A stretch of DNA of 64,000 bases from Streptomyces noursei (GCF_016917755.1 NZ_CP070326.1:2542001-2606000), one strand, 5' to 3'. Positions 47,889-58,357 are shown, counted from the first letter of the stretch. The notes: generated by a model from the sequence alone, not told the origin. Translations and numbers: made by a program.

Positions 47889-49256
47889 TCACATGCGCTC
47901 GAAGGAGCGGAAGCGCTCCCAGTCCGTGACGGCGGCGTCGTAGGCGTCCTGTTCGACGCGGGCCATGTGGCGGTAGTGGTCGACAACCTCGTCGCCGAAG
48001 GCGGCGCGGGCGATCGGGCTGCGCTCCCACAGGTCGGCGGCCTCGCGGAGGGTGGTGGGGACGTGCGCGGCACCCCCCGTGTAGGCGTTGCCGGTGGTGG
48101 CGTCGGGGAGCTCCAGCTCGTGCTCTATGCCGTACAGGCCGGCCGCGACCATGCCGGCGACCGCGAGGTAGGGATTGACGTCACCGCCGGGCAGGCGGTT
48201 CTCCAGGCGGTGGGAGCGGCCGTGGCCGACCACCCGCAGGGCGCAGGTGCGGTTGTCCGGGCCCCAGGCGACGGCGGTGGGCGCGAAGGAGCCGGGGCGG
48301 AACCGCTTGTAGGAGTTGATGTTGGGGGCGTACAGCAGCGTGAAGTCGCGCATCGCGGCGAGTTGGCCGGCGAGGAAGTGCTGCATGGTCCGCGACATGC
48401 CGTGCGGTCCCGCGTCGTCGGCCAGCACCGGCCGGCCCAGCTCGTCCTGGAGCGAGAGGTGGATGTGACAGGAATTGCCCTCGCGCTCGTCGTACTTGGC
48501 CATGAAGGTGAGCGCCATGCCCTCCTGGGCGGCGATCTCCTTGGCGCCGGTCTTGTAGATGCTGTGCTGGTCGCAGGTGGTGAGCGCCTCGTCGTAGACG
48601 AACACGATCTCGTGCTGGCCGAGGTTGCACTCGCCCTTGGCGGACTCGACGGTCATGCCGGCCGCGCCCATCTCGTTGCGGATCCGGCGCAGGACGGGCT
48701 CGACCCGGCCGGTGCCGAGGACCGAGTAGTCGCCGTTCCACTGGTTGGCCGGGGTCATCCCCCGGTAGCCGCGCGTCCAGGCGTCCTCGTAGGAGTCCTT
48801 GAAGATCATGAACTCCAGCTCGGTGCCGGCGTGGGCGGTCCAGCCGCGCTCGGCCAGCCGGTCGAGCTGGCGGCGGAGGATCTGCCGGGGGGAGGCGACG
48901 ACCGGGGAGCCGTCGTGCCAGGCGAGATCGGCGGTGATCAGGGCGGTGCCGGGGTTCCAGGGGGTGCGGCGGAGGGTGGCGGGGTCGCCGTGCATGGCGA
49001 AGTCGCCGTAGCCGCGCTCCCAGGAGGACATCGCATAGCCGTCGACGGTGTTCAGGTCGACGTCGACGGCGAGGAGGTAGTTGCAGCCCTCCGTGCCGTG
49101 TTCGAGGACGGTGTCGAGGAAGTAGCGGGCGGCGAACCGCTTGCCCTGGAGCCTGCCTTGCATATCGGTGAAGGCGAGGACGACAGTGTCGATCTCCCCG
49201 TTGTCGACGAGGGCGGTGAGCTCCTCGACGGAGAGCGGGGGCCTGCGGTCTGCCAC
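47889..49256 (-). CDS. glnA4: Gamma-glutamylethanolamide synthetase (glutamine-synthetase-like GlnA4)
   Basis: 455 aa, glutamine synthetase fold: ATP-grasp-like beta-grasp N-domain, then TELEFMIFKDSYEDAW, KGECNLGQHEIVFVY, NSCHIHLSLQD, GSFAPTAVAWGPDNRTC and RLENRLPGGDVNPYLAVAG. The latch and the metal-binding Glu/His residues are kept, but several ammonium-site residues differ from GlnA, as in amine-glutamylating homologues. In Streptomyces coelicolor the GlnA4 enzyme in this same neighbourhood makes gamma-glutamylethanolamide; order and partners here match. First gene of the catabolic operon, divergent from the GntR gene. Confidence 0.9.
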   Translation of the reverse strand: MADRRPPLSVEELTALVDNGEIDTVVLAFTDMQGRLQGKRFAARYFLDTVLEHGTEGCNYLLAVDVDLNTVDGYAMSSWERGYGDFAMHGDPATLRRTPWNPGTALITADLAWHDGSPVVASPRQILRRQLDRLAERGWTAHAGTELEFMIFKDSYEDAWTRGYRGMTPANQWNGDYSVLGTGRVEPVLRRIRNEMGAAGMTVESAKGECNLGQHEIVFVYDEALTTCDQHSIYKTGAKEIAAQEGMALTFMAKYDEREGNSCHIHLSLQDELGRPVLADDAGPHGMSRTMQHFLAGQLAAMRDFTLLYAPNINSYKRFRPGSFAPTAVAWGPDNRTCALRVVGHGRSHRLENRLPGGDVNPYLAVAGMVAAGLYGIEHELELPDATTGNAYTGGAAHVPTTLREAADLWERSPIARAAFGDEVVDHYRHMARVEQDAYDAAVTDWERFRSFERM

Positions 49257-49290
49257 GGTGGTGCCTCCTGTCGCTGCATCCGGAGGTCAT

Positions 49291-49308
49291 AAGGTAGGCA
49301 CGCGAACC
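49291..49308. promoter_or_regulatory. Candidate GntR operator, glnA4/gntR divergent promoter
   Basis: AAGGTAGGCACGCGAACC. Twelve of 18 bases, including both outer blocks AAGGTA and AACC, match the site at 50150-50167 before the permease gene. It lies in the 73-bp region between the two divergent starts. Confidence 0.5.
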
Positions 49309-49329
49309 ATTGATTGGGAAGGGGTTCAG

Positions 49330-50061
49330 ATGGACGGTGCGTCCGATCGGCTGGCGCCGGTGCTGCGGCCGGTCCGGGCGGGCAACGGCTTCGAGGAGGC
49401 GCTGGAGCAGATACTCCAGATCGTCCGGCTCGGGCTGGTGCCGCAGGGCGAACGGCTGCCCGCCGAGCGGGAGTTGGCGGAGCGGCTGCAGATCAGCCGG
49501 GTCACCCTGCGCGAGGTGCTCAAGGTCCTCCAGGACGAGGGCCTGGTGGAGAGCCGGCGCGGCCGGTACGGGGGCACCTTCGTGCGGGTGCGCACCGAGA
49601 ATCCGGGCGAGGCGGAGCTGCGCCGCCGGGTCGAGGGCATCGACGTGGAGGACGTGCTGCGCTTCCGCGAGGTGCTGGAGGTCGGCGCGGCCGGGCTGTG
49701 CGCGACGCACGGGCTGTCGGACGACCAGGCGGAGCGGCTGCGGGAGGCGCTGGCCGCGACCCAGGACGCGCCGCTGGCCGACTACCGCCGGCGCGACACG
49801 CTGCTCCACCTGACCCTGGCGGAGCTGTCCGGGTCGCCGTCGCTGGCCGCCCAGTACGCCGCGGTCCGGGCCGGCGTCAACGACCTGCTGGACTGCATCC
49901 CGCTGCTGGTGCGGAATCTGGAGCACTCCCAGACCCAGCACGCCGCGCTGGTGGAGGCGGTGCTGGAGGGCGACGCGGACGGCGCCCGCGAGGTGATGCG
50001 GGAGCACTGCTGCGGCACCGCGGCCCTGCTGCGCGGCTTCCTGGCGGCGCCGGCCCCGTAG
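49330..50061 (+). CDS. FadR-type GntR-family regulator
   Basis: 243 aa from ATG 49330 (GAAGGGG upstream). The winged HTH is GERLPAERELAERLQISRVT through LQDEGLVESRRGRYGG, and the helical FCD ligand domain follows (DVLRFREVLEVGAAG, HRDTLLHLTLAELSG in outline). It sits between the glnA4 operon and the permease/hydrolase genes and most probably represses both until ethanolamine or its glutamyl derivative is present. Confidence 0.9.
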   Translation: MDGASDRLAPVLRPVRAGNGFEEALEQILQIVRLGLVPQGERLPAERELAERLQISRVTLREVLKVLQDEGLVESRRGRYGGTFVRVRTENPGEAELRRRVEGIDVEDVLRFREVLEVGAAGLCATHGLSDDQAERLREALAATQDAPLADYRRRDTLLHLTLAELSGSPSLAAQYAAVRAGVNDLLDCIPLLVRNLEHSQTQHAALVEAVLEGDADGAREVMREHCCGTAALLRGFLAAPAP

Positions 50062-50147
50062 CCCCCGCCGCACCGGCCCCGCGGCCCGCTCCGCCGCCCC
50101 GTAACCAGTCTTTTACGCAGGGGTCTTGCGCTGAGCCACCCGGACAG

Positions 50148-50170
50148 CAAAGGTATGCGGCTAAACCTTT
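50148..50170. promoter_or_regulatory. Candidate GntR operator before the permease gene
   Basis: An imperfect palindrome with AAAGGT and ACCTTT arms around ten bases, containing AAGGTATGCGGCTAAACC, the partner of the motif at 49291-49308. It is 34 bp before the permease ATG. Confidence 0.55.
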
Positions 50171-50203
50171 ACTCCGGATGTCCCCGCGAGGCAGGAGCGG
50201 CTC

Positions 50204-51670
<1,467 letters not shown>

Positions 51671-51706
51671 CCCGCCCCGCACCGCACCGTACGGAGGAAC
51701 CACCCG

Positions 51707-52417
51707 ATGTCCCAGCCGCAGCCGCCCCTCATCGGCATCAGCACCTACCAGGAAGAGGCCCGGTGGGGGGTGTGGACGCTGCCCGCCGCGCTGGTGCCCG
51801 CCGGATATCCCCGCCTGGTGCGGCGCTCGGGCGGGCTGGCGGCGCTGTTGCCGCCCGGTGACCCGGAGACCGCCGCAGCGACCGTCGCCCGGCTGGACGG
51901 ACTGGTGATCGCCGGCGGCGCGGACATCGCCCCGGACCGCTACGGCGCGGAGCCGCACCCCCGAACCGGCCCGCCCGCGCCGGACCGGGACGCCTGGGAA
52001 CTGGCCCTGATCGAGGCGGCGTTGGCGGCCCGGGTGCCGCTACTGGGCATCTGCCGGGGGCTCCAGCTGCTGAACGTGGCGCTCGGCGGCACCCTCGTCC
52101 AGCACCTGGACGGGCACTCCGGTCCGCCCGGGGTCTTCGGCCGGCACGACATCGAGCCGGTGCCCAGCACGCTGCTGGCCGCCGCGCTGCCCGAGCCGGT
52201 GGCCGTGCCGACCTACCACCACCAGGCGGTGGACCGGCTCGGCCGCGGGCTGGTGGCCTCGGCCCACGCGGCGGACGGCACCATCGAGGCGGTGGAGCTG
52301 CCGGACGCACCGGCCTTCACGCTGGCGGTGCAGTGGCATCCGGAGGCCGGCGAGGACACCCGGGTGATGGACGCGCTGGTGGCGGCGGCCCGCGAGGCGT
52401 CCCCGGCCGGGGTGTGA
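51707..52417 (+). CDS. Gamma-glutamyl-compound hydrolase (class I glutamine amidotransferase fold, PuuD-like)
   Basis: 236 aa. The nucleophile Cys is in LLGICRGLQLLNVALG; the His/Glu pair is in LAVQWHPEAGED. DGLVIAGGADIAPDRYG is the N-terminal oxyanion region. Cleaves the gamma-glutamyl bond at the end of PuuD-type pathways; here it would release glutamate and glycine or a related amine product. Ribosome-binding site GGAGGAAC lies before ATG 51707. Closes the ethanolamine set. Confidence 0.92.
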   Translation: MSQPQPPLIGISTYQEEARWGVWTLPAALVPAGYPRLVRRSGGLAALLPPGDPETAAATVARLDGLVIAGGADIAPDRYGAEPHPRTGPPAPDRDAWELALIEAALAARVPLLGICRGLQLLNVALGGTLVQHLDGHSGPPGVFGRHDIEPVPSTLLAAALPEPVAVPTYHHQAVDRLGRGLVASAHAADGTIEAVELPDAPAFTLAVQWHPEAGEDTRVMDALVAAAREASPAGV

Positions 52418-52432
52418 ACCCCTGACGGCCCG

Positions 52433-52459
52433 GCGGGCGCCCGACCACCGGGCGCCCGC
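52433..52459. terminator. Terminator behind the gamma-glutamyl hydrolase gene
   Basis: Perfect 11-bp arms GCGGGCGCCCG / CGGGCGCCCGC with loop ACCAC, followed by TTC. Confidence 0.85.
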
Positions 52460-52500
52460 TTCGGCGGACACGCCCCAGGGCCTGCCCGACGGGTCAGGAC

Positions 52501-52866
52501 CTAGGCGCGGTTCACCGTGCAGCCGCGGGGTATCCAGCCGCGGCTGCCGCGGTAGGTGATCTCCGACCAGGCGTTGTCCTTGACGCCGCAGAGGTCGTAG
52601 GACTCGCCGGCGGTGGTCGGGGTGCTGGTGCGGCAGCCCAGCGCGCCCTTGGGGAGCAGCCCGAGCGCGGTGGCGTTCACCTTCCGAGCGTTGCGGATCT
52701 TCACGCTCTCCTTGGCCTCCGCGTAGACGCAGGTGGCGGGCGCGGCGGCCCGTGCCACGGCGGCCGGGCGGGCGGTCGCGGGCGCGGCGGCGGCGGTCCC
52801 GCCGGCCACGACCGTGCCGAGCACGGCCGCGCAGGCGAGTGCGGGAACGGCGGTCTTCAGCTTCAT
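52501..52866 (-). CDS. Small secreted SH3-like protein
   Basis: 121 aa with a clear signal peptide (KLKTAVPALACAAVLGTVVA). The mature part has four Cys (PATCVYA, LGCRT, YDLCGV, RGCTVN) and the pattern ESVKIRNARKVNATALGLLP ... SYDLCGVKDNAWSEITYRGS, an SH3b-like exported domain found in many Streptomyces. Function unknown. Confidence 0.85.
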   Translation of the reverse strand: MKLKTAVPALACAAVLGTVVAGGTAAAAPATARPAAVARAAAPATCVYAEAKESVKIRNARKVNATALGLLPKGALGCRTSTPTTAGESYDLCGVKDNAWSEITYRGSRGWIPRGCTVNRA

Positions 52867-53008
52867 CGGGCATCCCCCTGTTGTCCGGTGACGGTGCGTC
52901 AGTCGCTACCGCGGCCGCCGGAACGGCCGCGATCGACGATTGCGCACACAGTAGCGCGCGGGTCTGACAACGCCCGTCGCGCAGGGTCCCGTCCTGGCCC
53001 TCGGCGGC

Positions 53009-53572
53009 TCAGCCCCGGAAGTCGTCCGACACCCCCACCAGCAGCACCCGGCTCTCCGGGACCAGCGCCCGCCAGCGGTGGGTGACCCCGCCGGAGCAGT
53101 AGAGGGTGTCGCCCGGTCCGAGCTCGTAGCGGTGGCCGTCCGCCTCGGCCTCCACCGCGCCCTGGATGACGTACATCAACTCGTCGTGCGGATGCCGGAA
53201 TTCGCGCCGCCAGTCGTGCCGGCCGGTGAACTCCAGGGCGTGCAGCTGCTGGTGGCCGCGGACCAGCGGGCGCACCCGGCCGACCTCGCCGTCCTCGGGG
53301 ACCGCGGCGGAGTCGGCCCGCACCACATCGACCGTGCGCGGCCCGTCGGCGGCGGCCAGCAGCCGGACGGCGGTCGTCTCCAGGGCGTCGGCGATCAGTT
53401 GGAGCGAGCGCATGCTCGGCCGGGCCCGGTCGTTCTCGACCTGGCTGAGGAAGGGCGCGGACAGCCCGGTGGCGCGGGCGAGGTCGGCCAGCGTCAACTC
53501 CCGCGCGCGGCGCCGCCGACGGACCGCCGTCCCCACCCGCGGGACCTCCGCCCCGGCCTCGCCCCCGCCCAT
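53009..53572 (-). CDS. XRE-family regulator with C-terminal cupin domain
   Basis: 187 aa from ATG 53572 (GAGGAG at good distance); an in-frame ATG at 53629 would add 19 residues. HTH at about residues 15-65: LTLADLARATGLSAPFLSQV. The cupin (about 105-185) reads HPHDELMYVIQGAVEAEADG and LGPGDTLYCSGGVTHRWRAL, with the metal-ligand His/Glu set kept. Such one-component regulators sense a small metabolite. It is divergent from the arylsulfotransferase/permease pair and faces a repeat-rich operator. Confidence 0.9.
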   Translation of the reverse strand: MGGGEAGAEVPRVGTAVRRRRRARELTLADLARATGLSAPFLSQVENDRARPSMRSLQLIADALETTAVRLLAAADGPRTVDVVRADSAAVPEDGEVGRVRPLVRGHQQLHALEFTGRHDWRREFRHPHDELMYVIQGAVEAEADGHRYELGPGDTLYCSGGVTHRWRALVPESRVLLVGVSDDFRG

Positions 53573-53663
53573 CCCCCGCTCCTCACCGACTCCCTCGCGC
53601 ACCCGCACACTCCTTATCGAGCCGTTCACGGCGCTGCAACACTCCGCCCCTAGCGTCTACGCT

Positions 53664-53705
53664 GTTTGATCCCATCAAACAAAGTTTGACAAGACGTAGT
53701 TTGAC
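53664..53705. promoter_or_regulatory. Operator array of GTTTGAC/T half-sites
   Basis: GTTTGAT-CCC-ATCAAAC is a perfect palindrome at 53664-53680. Two further direct half-sites GTTTGAC start at 53684 and 53699. All lie just before the arylsulfotransferase start, in the divergent region with the XRE-cupin gene. Confidence 0.75.
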
Positions 53706-53719
53706 GAGGGGAACTCGGC

Positions 53720-54853
53720 ATGACCTCCGGCCCTACCGCAGTCGATCAAAACACACGGCGCCGCCGCGGCACCGGCCTGATCGCGCTCGACGCCACCGCC
53801 GCGTACGACGGCTACACGCTCTACGCCCCGCTCACCGGCGGCGGCCAGGTCCTGCTGATCGACCTGCGCGGCACCGTCGTCCACCGCTGGCAGCTGCCGC
53901 ACCGCCCCGGCCGTCACGCCCGCATCCTCCCCAACGGCAACCTCGCCTACAACGCCACCCTCCCGGACCAGCACGCGCTCTTCCCGATGTGGCACAAGTA
54001 CCGCGGCGGCCTGATGCAGGAGATCGCCCCGGACGGCACGGTGCTGCGCTCCTTCACCGATCCGCTCCAGCACCACGACGCCCACCACCACGGCGACGGG
54101 CGGATCCTCTACTCCGCGCTGGAACCGCTCACCGGCGACCGGGCCGCGGCGGTCCGCGGCGGCGTCCCCGGCTCCGCGCCGGACGGCACGGTGTACGCCG
54201 ACACCCTCCGCGAAGTCGACGCGGACGGGCGGCTGTTGTGGTCCTGGAACGCCGCCGACCACCTCGACCCGGACGGCTACGCCCTGCACCCCGCCTACTC
54301 CCGCGAGCACTGGCCGCTGATCAACTCCGTGCTGCCGCTCGCCGACGGCAACGTGCTGGCCAGCCTGCGCAGCACCTCGGCGGTGATCGTCATCAGCCGG
54401 GCGACCGGCGAGGTGCTCTGGCGCACCGGGCCCGGCGTGGTCTCCCAGCAGCACCATCCCACCGAGCTGCCGAACGGCAACTTCCTGATCTTCGACAACG
54501 GCGTCTTCCGGCCCGGCTGCGACGTACCCCACTCCCGCGTCATCGAGGTGGAACGGGCCACCGGCGCGGTGGTCTGGGAGTACCACGACCCGGCCCGGGA
54601 GGCGTTCTTCGCGCCGTTCATGGGCAGCGCCCAGCGACTGCCCAACGGCAACACCCTGGTCACCGACTCCCCCGCCGGCCGGCTCTTCGAGGTCACCGCC
54701 GAGGGGCAGGTGTGCTGGGAGTACGTCGTCCCGGAGTTCGGCGGCTACCACGAACCGGAGGTCGGCGAGCTGTTCCCCAGCCGGCACAACGCGGTCTTCC
54801 GCGCCTACCGCTACGCCGCCGGGGAACTCCCCTGGCTGAAGCGGCAGGTGTAG
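53720..54853 (+). CDS. Arylsulfotransferase (ASST)-family beta-propeller protein
   Basis: 377 aa from ATG 53720 (GAGGGGAA upstream). Blade repeats RILPNGNLAYNAT, HHGDGRILYSALEPL, LPLADGNVLASLRST, LPNGNFLIFDNGV and LPNGNTLVTDSPAG mark the ASST propeller; HDAHHHG resembles the catalytic His region. No signal peptide is seen, so it would act in the cytoplasm, moving sulfate between phenolic compounds without PAPS, or serve a different role. Two bases separate it from the permease gene. Confidence 0.88.
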   Translation: MTSGPTAVDQNTRRRRGTGLIALDATAAYDGYTLYAPLTGGGQVLLIDLRGTVVHRWQLPHRPGRHARILPNGNLAYNATLPDQHALFPMWHKYRGGLMQEIAPDGTVLRSFTDPLQHHDAHHHGDGRILYSALEPLTGDRAAAVRGGVPGSAPDGTVYADTLREVDADGRLLWSWNAADHLDPDGYALHPAYSREHWPLINSVLPLADGNVLASLRSTSAVIVISRATGEVLWRTGPGVVSQQHHPTELPNGNFLIFDNGVFRPGCDVPHSRVIEVERATGAVVWEYHDPAREAFFAPFMGSAQRLPNGNTLVTDSPAGRLFEVTAEGQVCWEYVVPEFGGYHEPEVGELFPSRHNAVFRAYRYAAGELPWLKRQV

Positions 54854-54855
54854 CG

Positions 54856-56154
54856 ATGGCCGCCCCCGCGCCCGCCGTGGCGCCGGTGGACGCACGGGTG
54901 CCCCCAGCCCGGCTGGTGCCGCTCGCCGCCCAGCACGTCCTGGCGATGCTCGCCGCGCCGGTCTCCACCGTCTTCCTGCTGGCCGGCGGCTTGCGCCTGC
55001 CGCCCGACCGCACCGCCGCCCTGCTCAGCGCCACCCTCGTGCTGTGCGGCATCGGGGCGCTGCTGCAGTCCTTCGGGGTGCTGCGGATCGGCGCCCGGCT
55101 GCCGTTCATGATGCTGCCCGGCGGCGCGGCGGCGGCCCTCTTCCTCCAGATCGCCCGGGAGCACGGACCGGCCACCGCCTCCGGCGCGGTGCTGCTCGCG
55201 GCCGCGCTGCTGCTGGCCGTCCTGCCGCTGTACGGGCGGATCGTGCGGTTCTTCCCGCCGCTGGTGATGGGCACCACGGTGCTGGTCATCGGCGTCAACA
55301 TGGTCGCCGCGGCGGCCCCGATGGCGGCCGTCGGCAGCGGTCCGGCGCTGGTCACCGTAGCCGCCACCGCGCTGGGCCTCGTGCTGCTGCGCGGCGTCCT
55401 GCGCCAGCTGTCGGTCCTGCTGGGCATGGCGGTGGGCACCGCCACCGCGGCCCTGACCGACGCCCCGTTCCGCGCGGTACCCGGAGACGCGGTGCTGGCC
55501 CTCCCCCGCCTCCTCCCGTACGGTGCGCCGCACTTCGATCTGCTTGCCGCGCTGCCGCTGCTGGTCTTCGCGCTCGCCTCGCTCGCCGAGGCCACCGGTC
55601 AGACGGTGCTCAACAGCGAGGCGGTGGGCCGGGCCCCGGAGCCGGCCCGCGACGTACCGCGCACCGCCCGCGCGGACGCGGTGGCCTCGCTCGCCGCCGG
55701 GCTGCTCGGCGGCACGACGATGGTGACCAGCGCGGAGAACATCGGCATCGTCCGACTCACCGGCGTGCGCAGCCGGTTCGTGACCGCGGCGGCCGGGGCG
55801 CTGCTGGTCGTCGGCGGGCTGCTGGCGCCGGTCACCCGGCTGCTGGCGGCGCTGCCGGTGCCGGTCGTCGGCGGCGCCGCCCTGGTGATCTACGCGGTGA
55901 TCGCCGCCATGGGCATCGACATGCTGCGCCGCACCGACCTCACCGACCGCGCCGCCTCCACCATCGTCGCCCTGGCCCTCCTGGCCGGCCTGCTCCCCGT
56001 CCTGGCCCCGCGGCTGTACGCGCCGCTGCCCGACTGGGCGCACACCCTCTTCGGCAGCGGCGTACCGGCCGCCGCGCTCACCGCCGCGCTGCTCTCAGCG
56101 CTCTTCGACCGGCTGGACGCGGGCGGCCGGACCGCACCGGCCGGGGCGGGCTGA
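54856..56154 (+). CDS. Xanthine/uracil-family (NCS2) permease
   Basis: 432 aa, 12-14 membrane helices. ATG 54856 is two bases after the previous stop. Family marks: LAAQHVLAMLAAPVSTVFLL, the QxH motif in AAQHV, FASLAEATGQTVLNSEAVGR, and the NSEAVGR/TAENIG type substrate loop (TMVTSAENIGIVRLTG). Import of a purine, pyrimidine or related heterocycle is likely. Coupled to the arylsulfotransferase and under the same XRE-cupin control region. Confidence 0.9.
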   Translation: MAAPAPAVAPVDARVPPARLVPLAAQHVLAMLAAPVSTVFLLAGGLRLPPDRTAALLSATLVLCGIGALLQSFGVLRIGARLPFMMLPGGAAAALFLQIAREHGPATASGAVLLAAALLLAVLPLYGRIVRFFPPLVMGTTVLVIGVNMVAAAAPMAAVGSGPALVTVAATALGLVLLRGVLRQLSVLLGMAVGTATAALTDAPFRAVPGDAVLALPRLLPYGAPHFDLLAALPLLVFALASLAEATGQTVLNSEAVGRAPEPARDVPRTARADAVASLAAGLLGGTTMVTSAENIGIVRLTGVRSRFVTAAAGALLVVGGLLAPVTRLLAALPVPVVGGAALVIYAVIAAMGIDMLRRTDLTDRAASTIVALALLAGLLPVLAPRLYAPLPDWAHTLFGSGVPAAALTAALLSALFDRLDAGGRTAPAGAG

Positions 56155-56178
56155 CGGCCGCGGGCGACCCCGGCCGGG

Positions 56179-57132
56179 TCAGGACACGCGCCGGGTCAAC
56201 CCCAGCAGATCGCGGGCCGGGCCCACCGGGCGCTGGCCGGCCGGCCACACCGCGCGCAGCTCCCGGCCCAGCCGCAGCGCACGCACCGGGACCTCCACCA
56301 GCCGGCCGGCGGTCAGCTCCTCGCGGACCGCCAGCTCGCTCACCACGGACGGGGCCGCCTCGCTGACCACCGCCGACTTCACCGCGGTGGTCGAGGCCAG
56401 CTCCAGCAGCGGCTCGGCCAGCCCGCCCGCCTCGGCCAGTGCCGCGTCCAGCACCTGGCGGGTGCCCGAGCCGCGCTCCCGCAGGATCAGCGGCGTGGCG
56501 GCCAGCTCGACGGCGGTCAGTTCGGTGCGCCGCCGGGCCCAGGGGTGGGACGGGGCGGCCACCACGATGAGCCGGTCGTGGCCGATCACCGCGCCGTCCA
56601 GCCCCGCCGGGACGTCCAGCCCCTCCACGAAGCCGAGGTCCGCCTCGCCCGCCAGCAGCCGCTCGGCGACCACCCGGGAGTTCCCGGCCAGCAGCGACAC
56701 GGCCGTCCCCGGGCGCTGGGCGCGCAGCGCGATCAGCCAGCCGGGCAGCAGGTACTCGGCGATGGTCATGCTGGCCGCGACCCGCAGCCGGGAGTCGCGC
56801 CGCCCGCGCAGCGCCTGGGTGCCGGCGTCGAACGCCTCGGCGGCCTCCACCACCCGGCGCGCCCAGTCGGTGACCAGCACCCCGGCGTCGGTGAGCCGGG
56901 AGCCGCGCGGCGACCGCTCGACCAGCGCCACCCCCAACTGCCGCTCCATGGACCGGATCCGGCTGCTGGCGGCCGGCTGGGTGATGCCCAGTGTTCGGGC
57001 GGCCCGGCCCAGACTGCCGAGCCGGGCGACGGCGAGCAGCAGCTCCAGCGCCCCGAGGTCGGGCACCCGGTGGTGCAGCGGCACGCCGGCTTCCGGCGGC
57101 TCGACCGGCCGCCCCTTGATCTCCCCACTCAT
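56179..57132 (-). CDS. LysR-family regulator
   Basis: 317 aa. HTH at about residues 25-85: LELLLAVARLGSLGRAARTL and ITQPAASSRIRSMERQLGVA. The effector domain starts SRLRVAASMTIAEYLLPGWL. It is close to CysB/CbbR-like LysR proteins. It is divergent from the TDT exporter gene, whose expression it probably controls. Confidence 0.92.
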   Translation of the reverse strand: MSGEIKGRPVEPPEAGVPLHHRVPDLGALELLLAVARLGSLGRAARTLGITQPAASSRIRSMERQLGVALVERSPRGSRLTDAGVLVTDWARRVVEAAEAFDAGTQALRGRRDSRLRVAASMTIAEYLLPGWLIALRAQRPGTAVSLLAGNSRVVAERLLAGEADLGFVEGLDVPAGLDGAVIGHDRLIVVAAPSHPWARRRTELTAVELAATPLILRERGSGTRQVLDAALAEAGGLAEPLLELASTTAVKSAVVSEAAPSVVSELAVREELTAGRLVEVPVRALRLGRELRAVWPAGQRPVGPARDLLGLTRRVS

Positions 57133-57142
57133 AACCCCAGCT

Positions 57143-57154
57143 TATGCCCTCATA
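57143..57154. promoter_or_regulatory. LysR-type site in the LysR/TDT intergenic region
   Basis: TATGCCCTCATA is a short inverted repeat (TATG/CATA) in the 70-bp divergent region, the usual place for a LysR recognition box. Confidence 0.45.
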
Positions 57155-57202
57155 GAAACAAGATCCCTGGTGGGCGCGCCCCGCTCCGGCGAACCTGGAG
57201 AC

Positions 57203-58357
57203 ATGCCAACGCTCGCCCCCACCCCGTCCCGGAACCCCGCCACCAGCGGCGGCTCCCCCGGCACCGGCCCCTCGGTCCGTCACCTCGGCCCGAACTGGTA
57301 CGCCGCCGTCATGGGCACCGCGATCGTCGCCAACGCCGGCGCGACGCTGCCACTCGCCGCGCCCGGCCTCCGCACGGCGTACCGGGTGGTCTGGGCGCTG
57401 TCGGCGCTGATGCTGCTCACCCTGTTGGCCGCCCGCGCCGTCCACTGGATCCACCACCGCGACCAGGCCCGCCGCCACCTGCTCGACCCGACCGTCGCCC
57501 CGTTCTACGGGTGCCTGTCCATGGCGCTGCTCGCGGTCGGCGGCGGCACCCTGGCGGTCGGCAAGGACGTGCTCGGCGAGCCGGCCGCGGTCGCCGCCGA
57601 CGCGGTGCTGTGGTCCGTGGGAACCCTGGTCGGCCTGGCCGCCGCCGCGGGCATCCCGTACCTGATGGTGGTCCGGCACCGGATCACCGAGGGCAGCGCC
57701 TCACCGGTGTGGCTGCTGCCGCTGGTCGCCCCGATGGTCTCGGCCGCGCTGGGCCCCGCGCTGGTGCCGCACCTGCCGCCCGGCCAGCCGCGCGAGACGC
57801 TGCTGCTGGGGTGCTACGCGCTCTTCGGGATGTCGCTGCTGATGACCGTGCTGGTGCTGCCGCTGGTGCTCAGCCGGCTGATCCACCACGGGCCGCTACC
57901 GCTCGCCCTCACCCCCGCCCTCTTCCTCGTCCTGGGTCCGCTGGGCCAGTCCACCACCGCCGTCAACAACCTCGCCGACGCCGCCCCCGGAGTCGTCGTC
58001 CCCTCGTACGCGCACGCCATGAGCGCCTTCGCGGTGCTCTACGGAGTGCCGGTGCTGGGCTTCGCGCTGCTGTGGCTGGTGCTGGCGACGGCGCTGGTGG
58101 TGCGCGCCGCCCGGCACGGCATGGGCTTCGCGATGACCTGGTGGGGCTTCACCTTCCCCCTCGGCACCTGCGTCACCGGCGCCGCGGGCCTGGCCCGGCA
58201 CACCGGGCTGACGGCCTTCGGCTGGCTCGCGACGGCGCTGTTCGCGCTCCTGGTCACCGCGGTCGCGGTCGCCGGCACGCGCACCGCCCAGGGCCTGCTG
58301 CGCGGCACACTGCTGGCCCCGCCGCCCGCCGCGGCGCCCCGACGGACGGCGGCCTGA
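57203..58357 (+). CDS. TDT-family transporter (TehA/SLAC1/sulfite-export type)
   Basis: 384 aa, ten membrane helices. GNWYAAVMGTAIVANAG (here as LGPNWYAAVMGTAIVANAG), TMVLSLIGP-type TM9 segment MTWWGFTFPLGTCVTGAAGL and PFYGCLSMALLAVGG match the tellurite-resistance/dicarboxylate transporter family. It exports or equilibrates small anions such as sulfite. Divergent LysR gene. Confidence 0.9.
   Translation: MPTLAPTPSRNPATSGGSPGTGPSVRHLGPNWYAAVMGTAIVANAGATLPLAAPGLRTAYRVVWALSALMLLTLLAARAVHWIHHRDQARRHLLDPTVAPFYGCLSMALLAVGGGTLAVGKDVLGEPAAVAADAVLWSVGTLVGLAAAAGIPYLMVVRHRITEGSASPVWLLPLVAPMVSAALGPALVPHLPPGQPRETLLLGCYALFGMSLLMTVLVLPLVLSRLIHHGPLPLALTPALFLVLGPLGQSTTAVNNLADAAPGVVVPSYAHAMSAFAVLYGVPVLGFALLWLVLATALVVRAARHGMGFAMTWWGFTFPLGTCVTGAAGLARHTGLTAFGWLATALFALLVTAVAVAGTRTAQGLLRGTLLAPPPAAAPRRTAA

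Noticed and set aside
46263..49292. 1009-codon plus-strand open frame over the glnA4 operon
   Set aside because: Antisense shadow across three well-supported genes.
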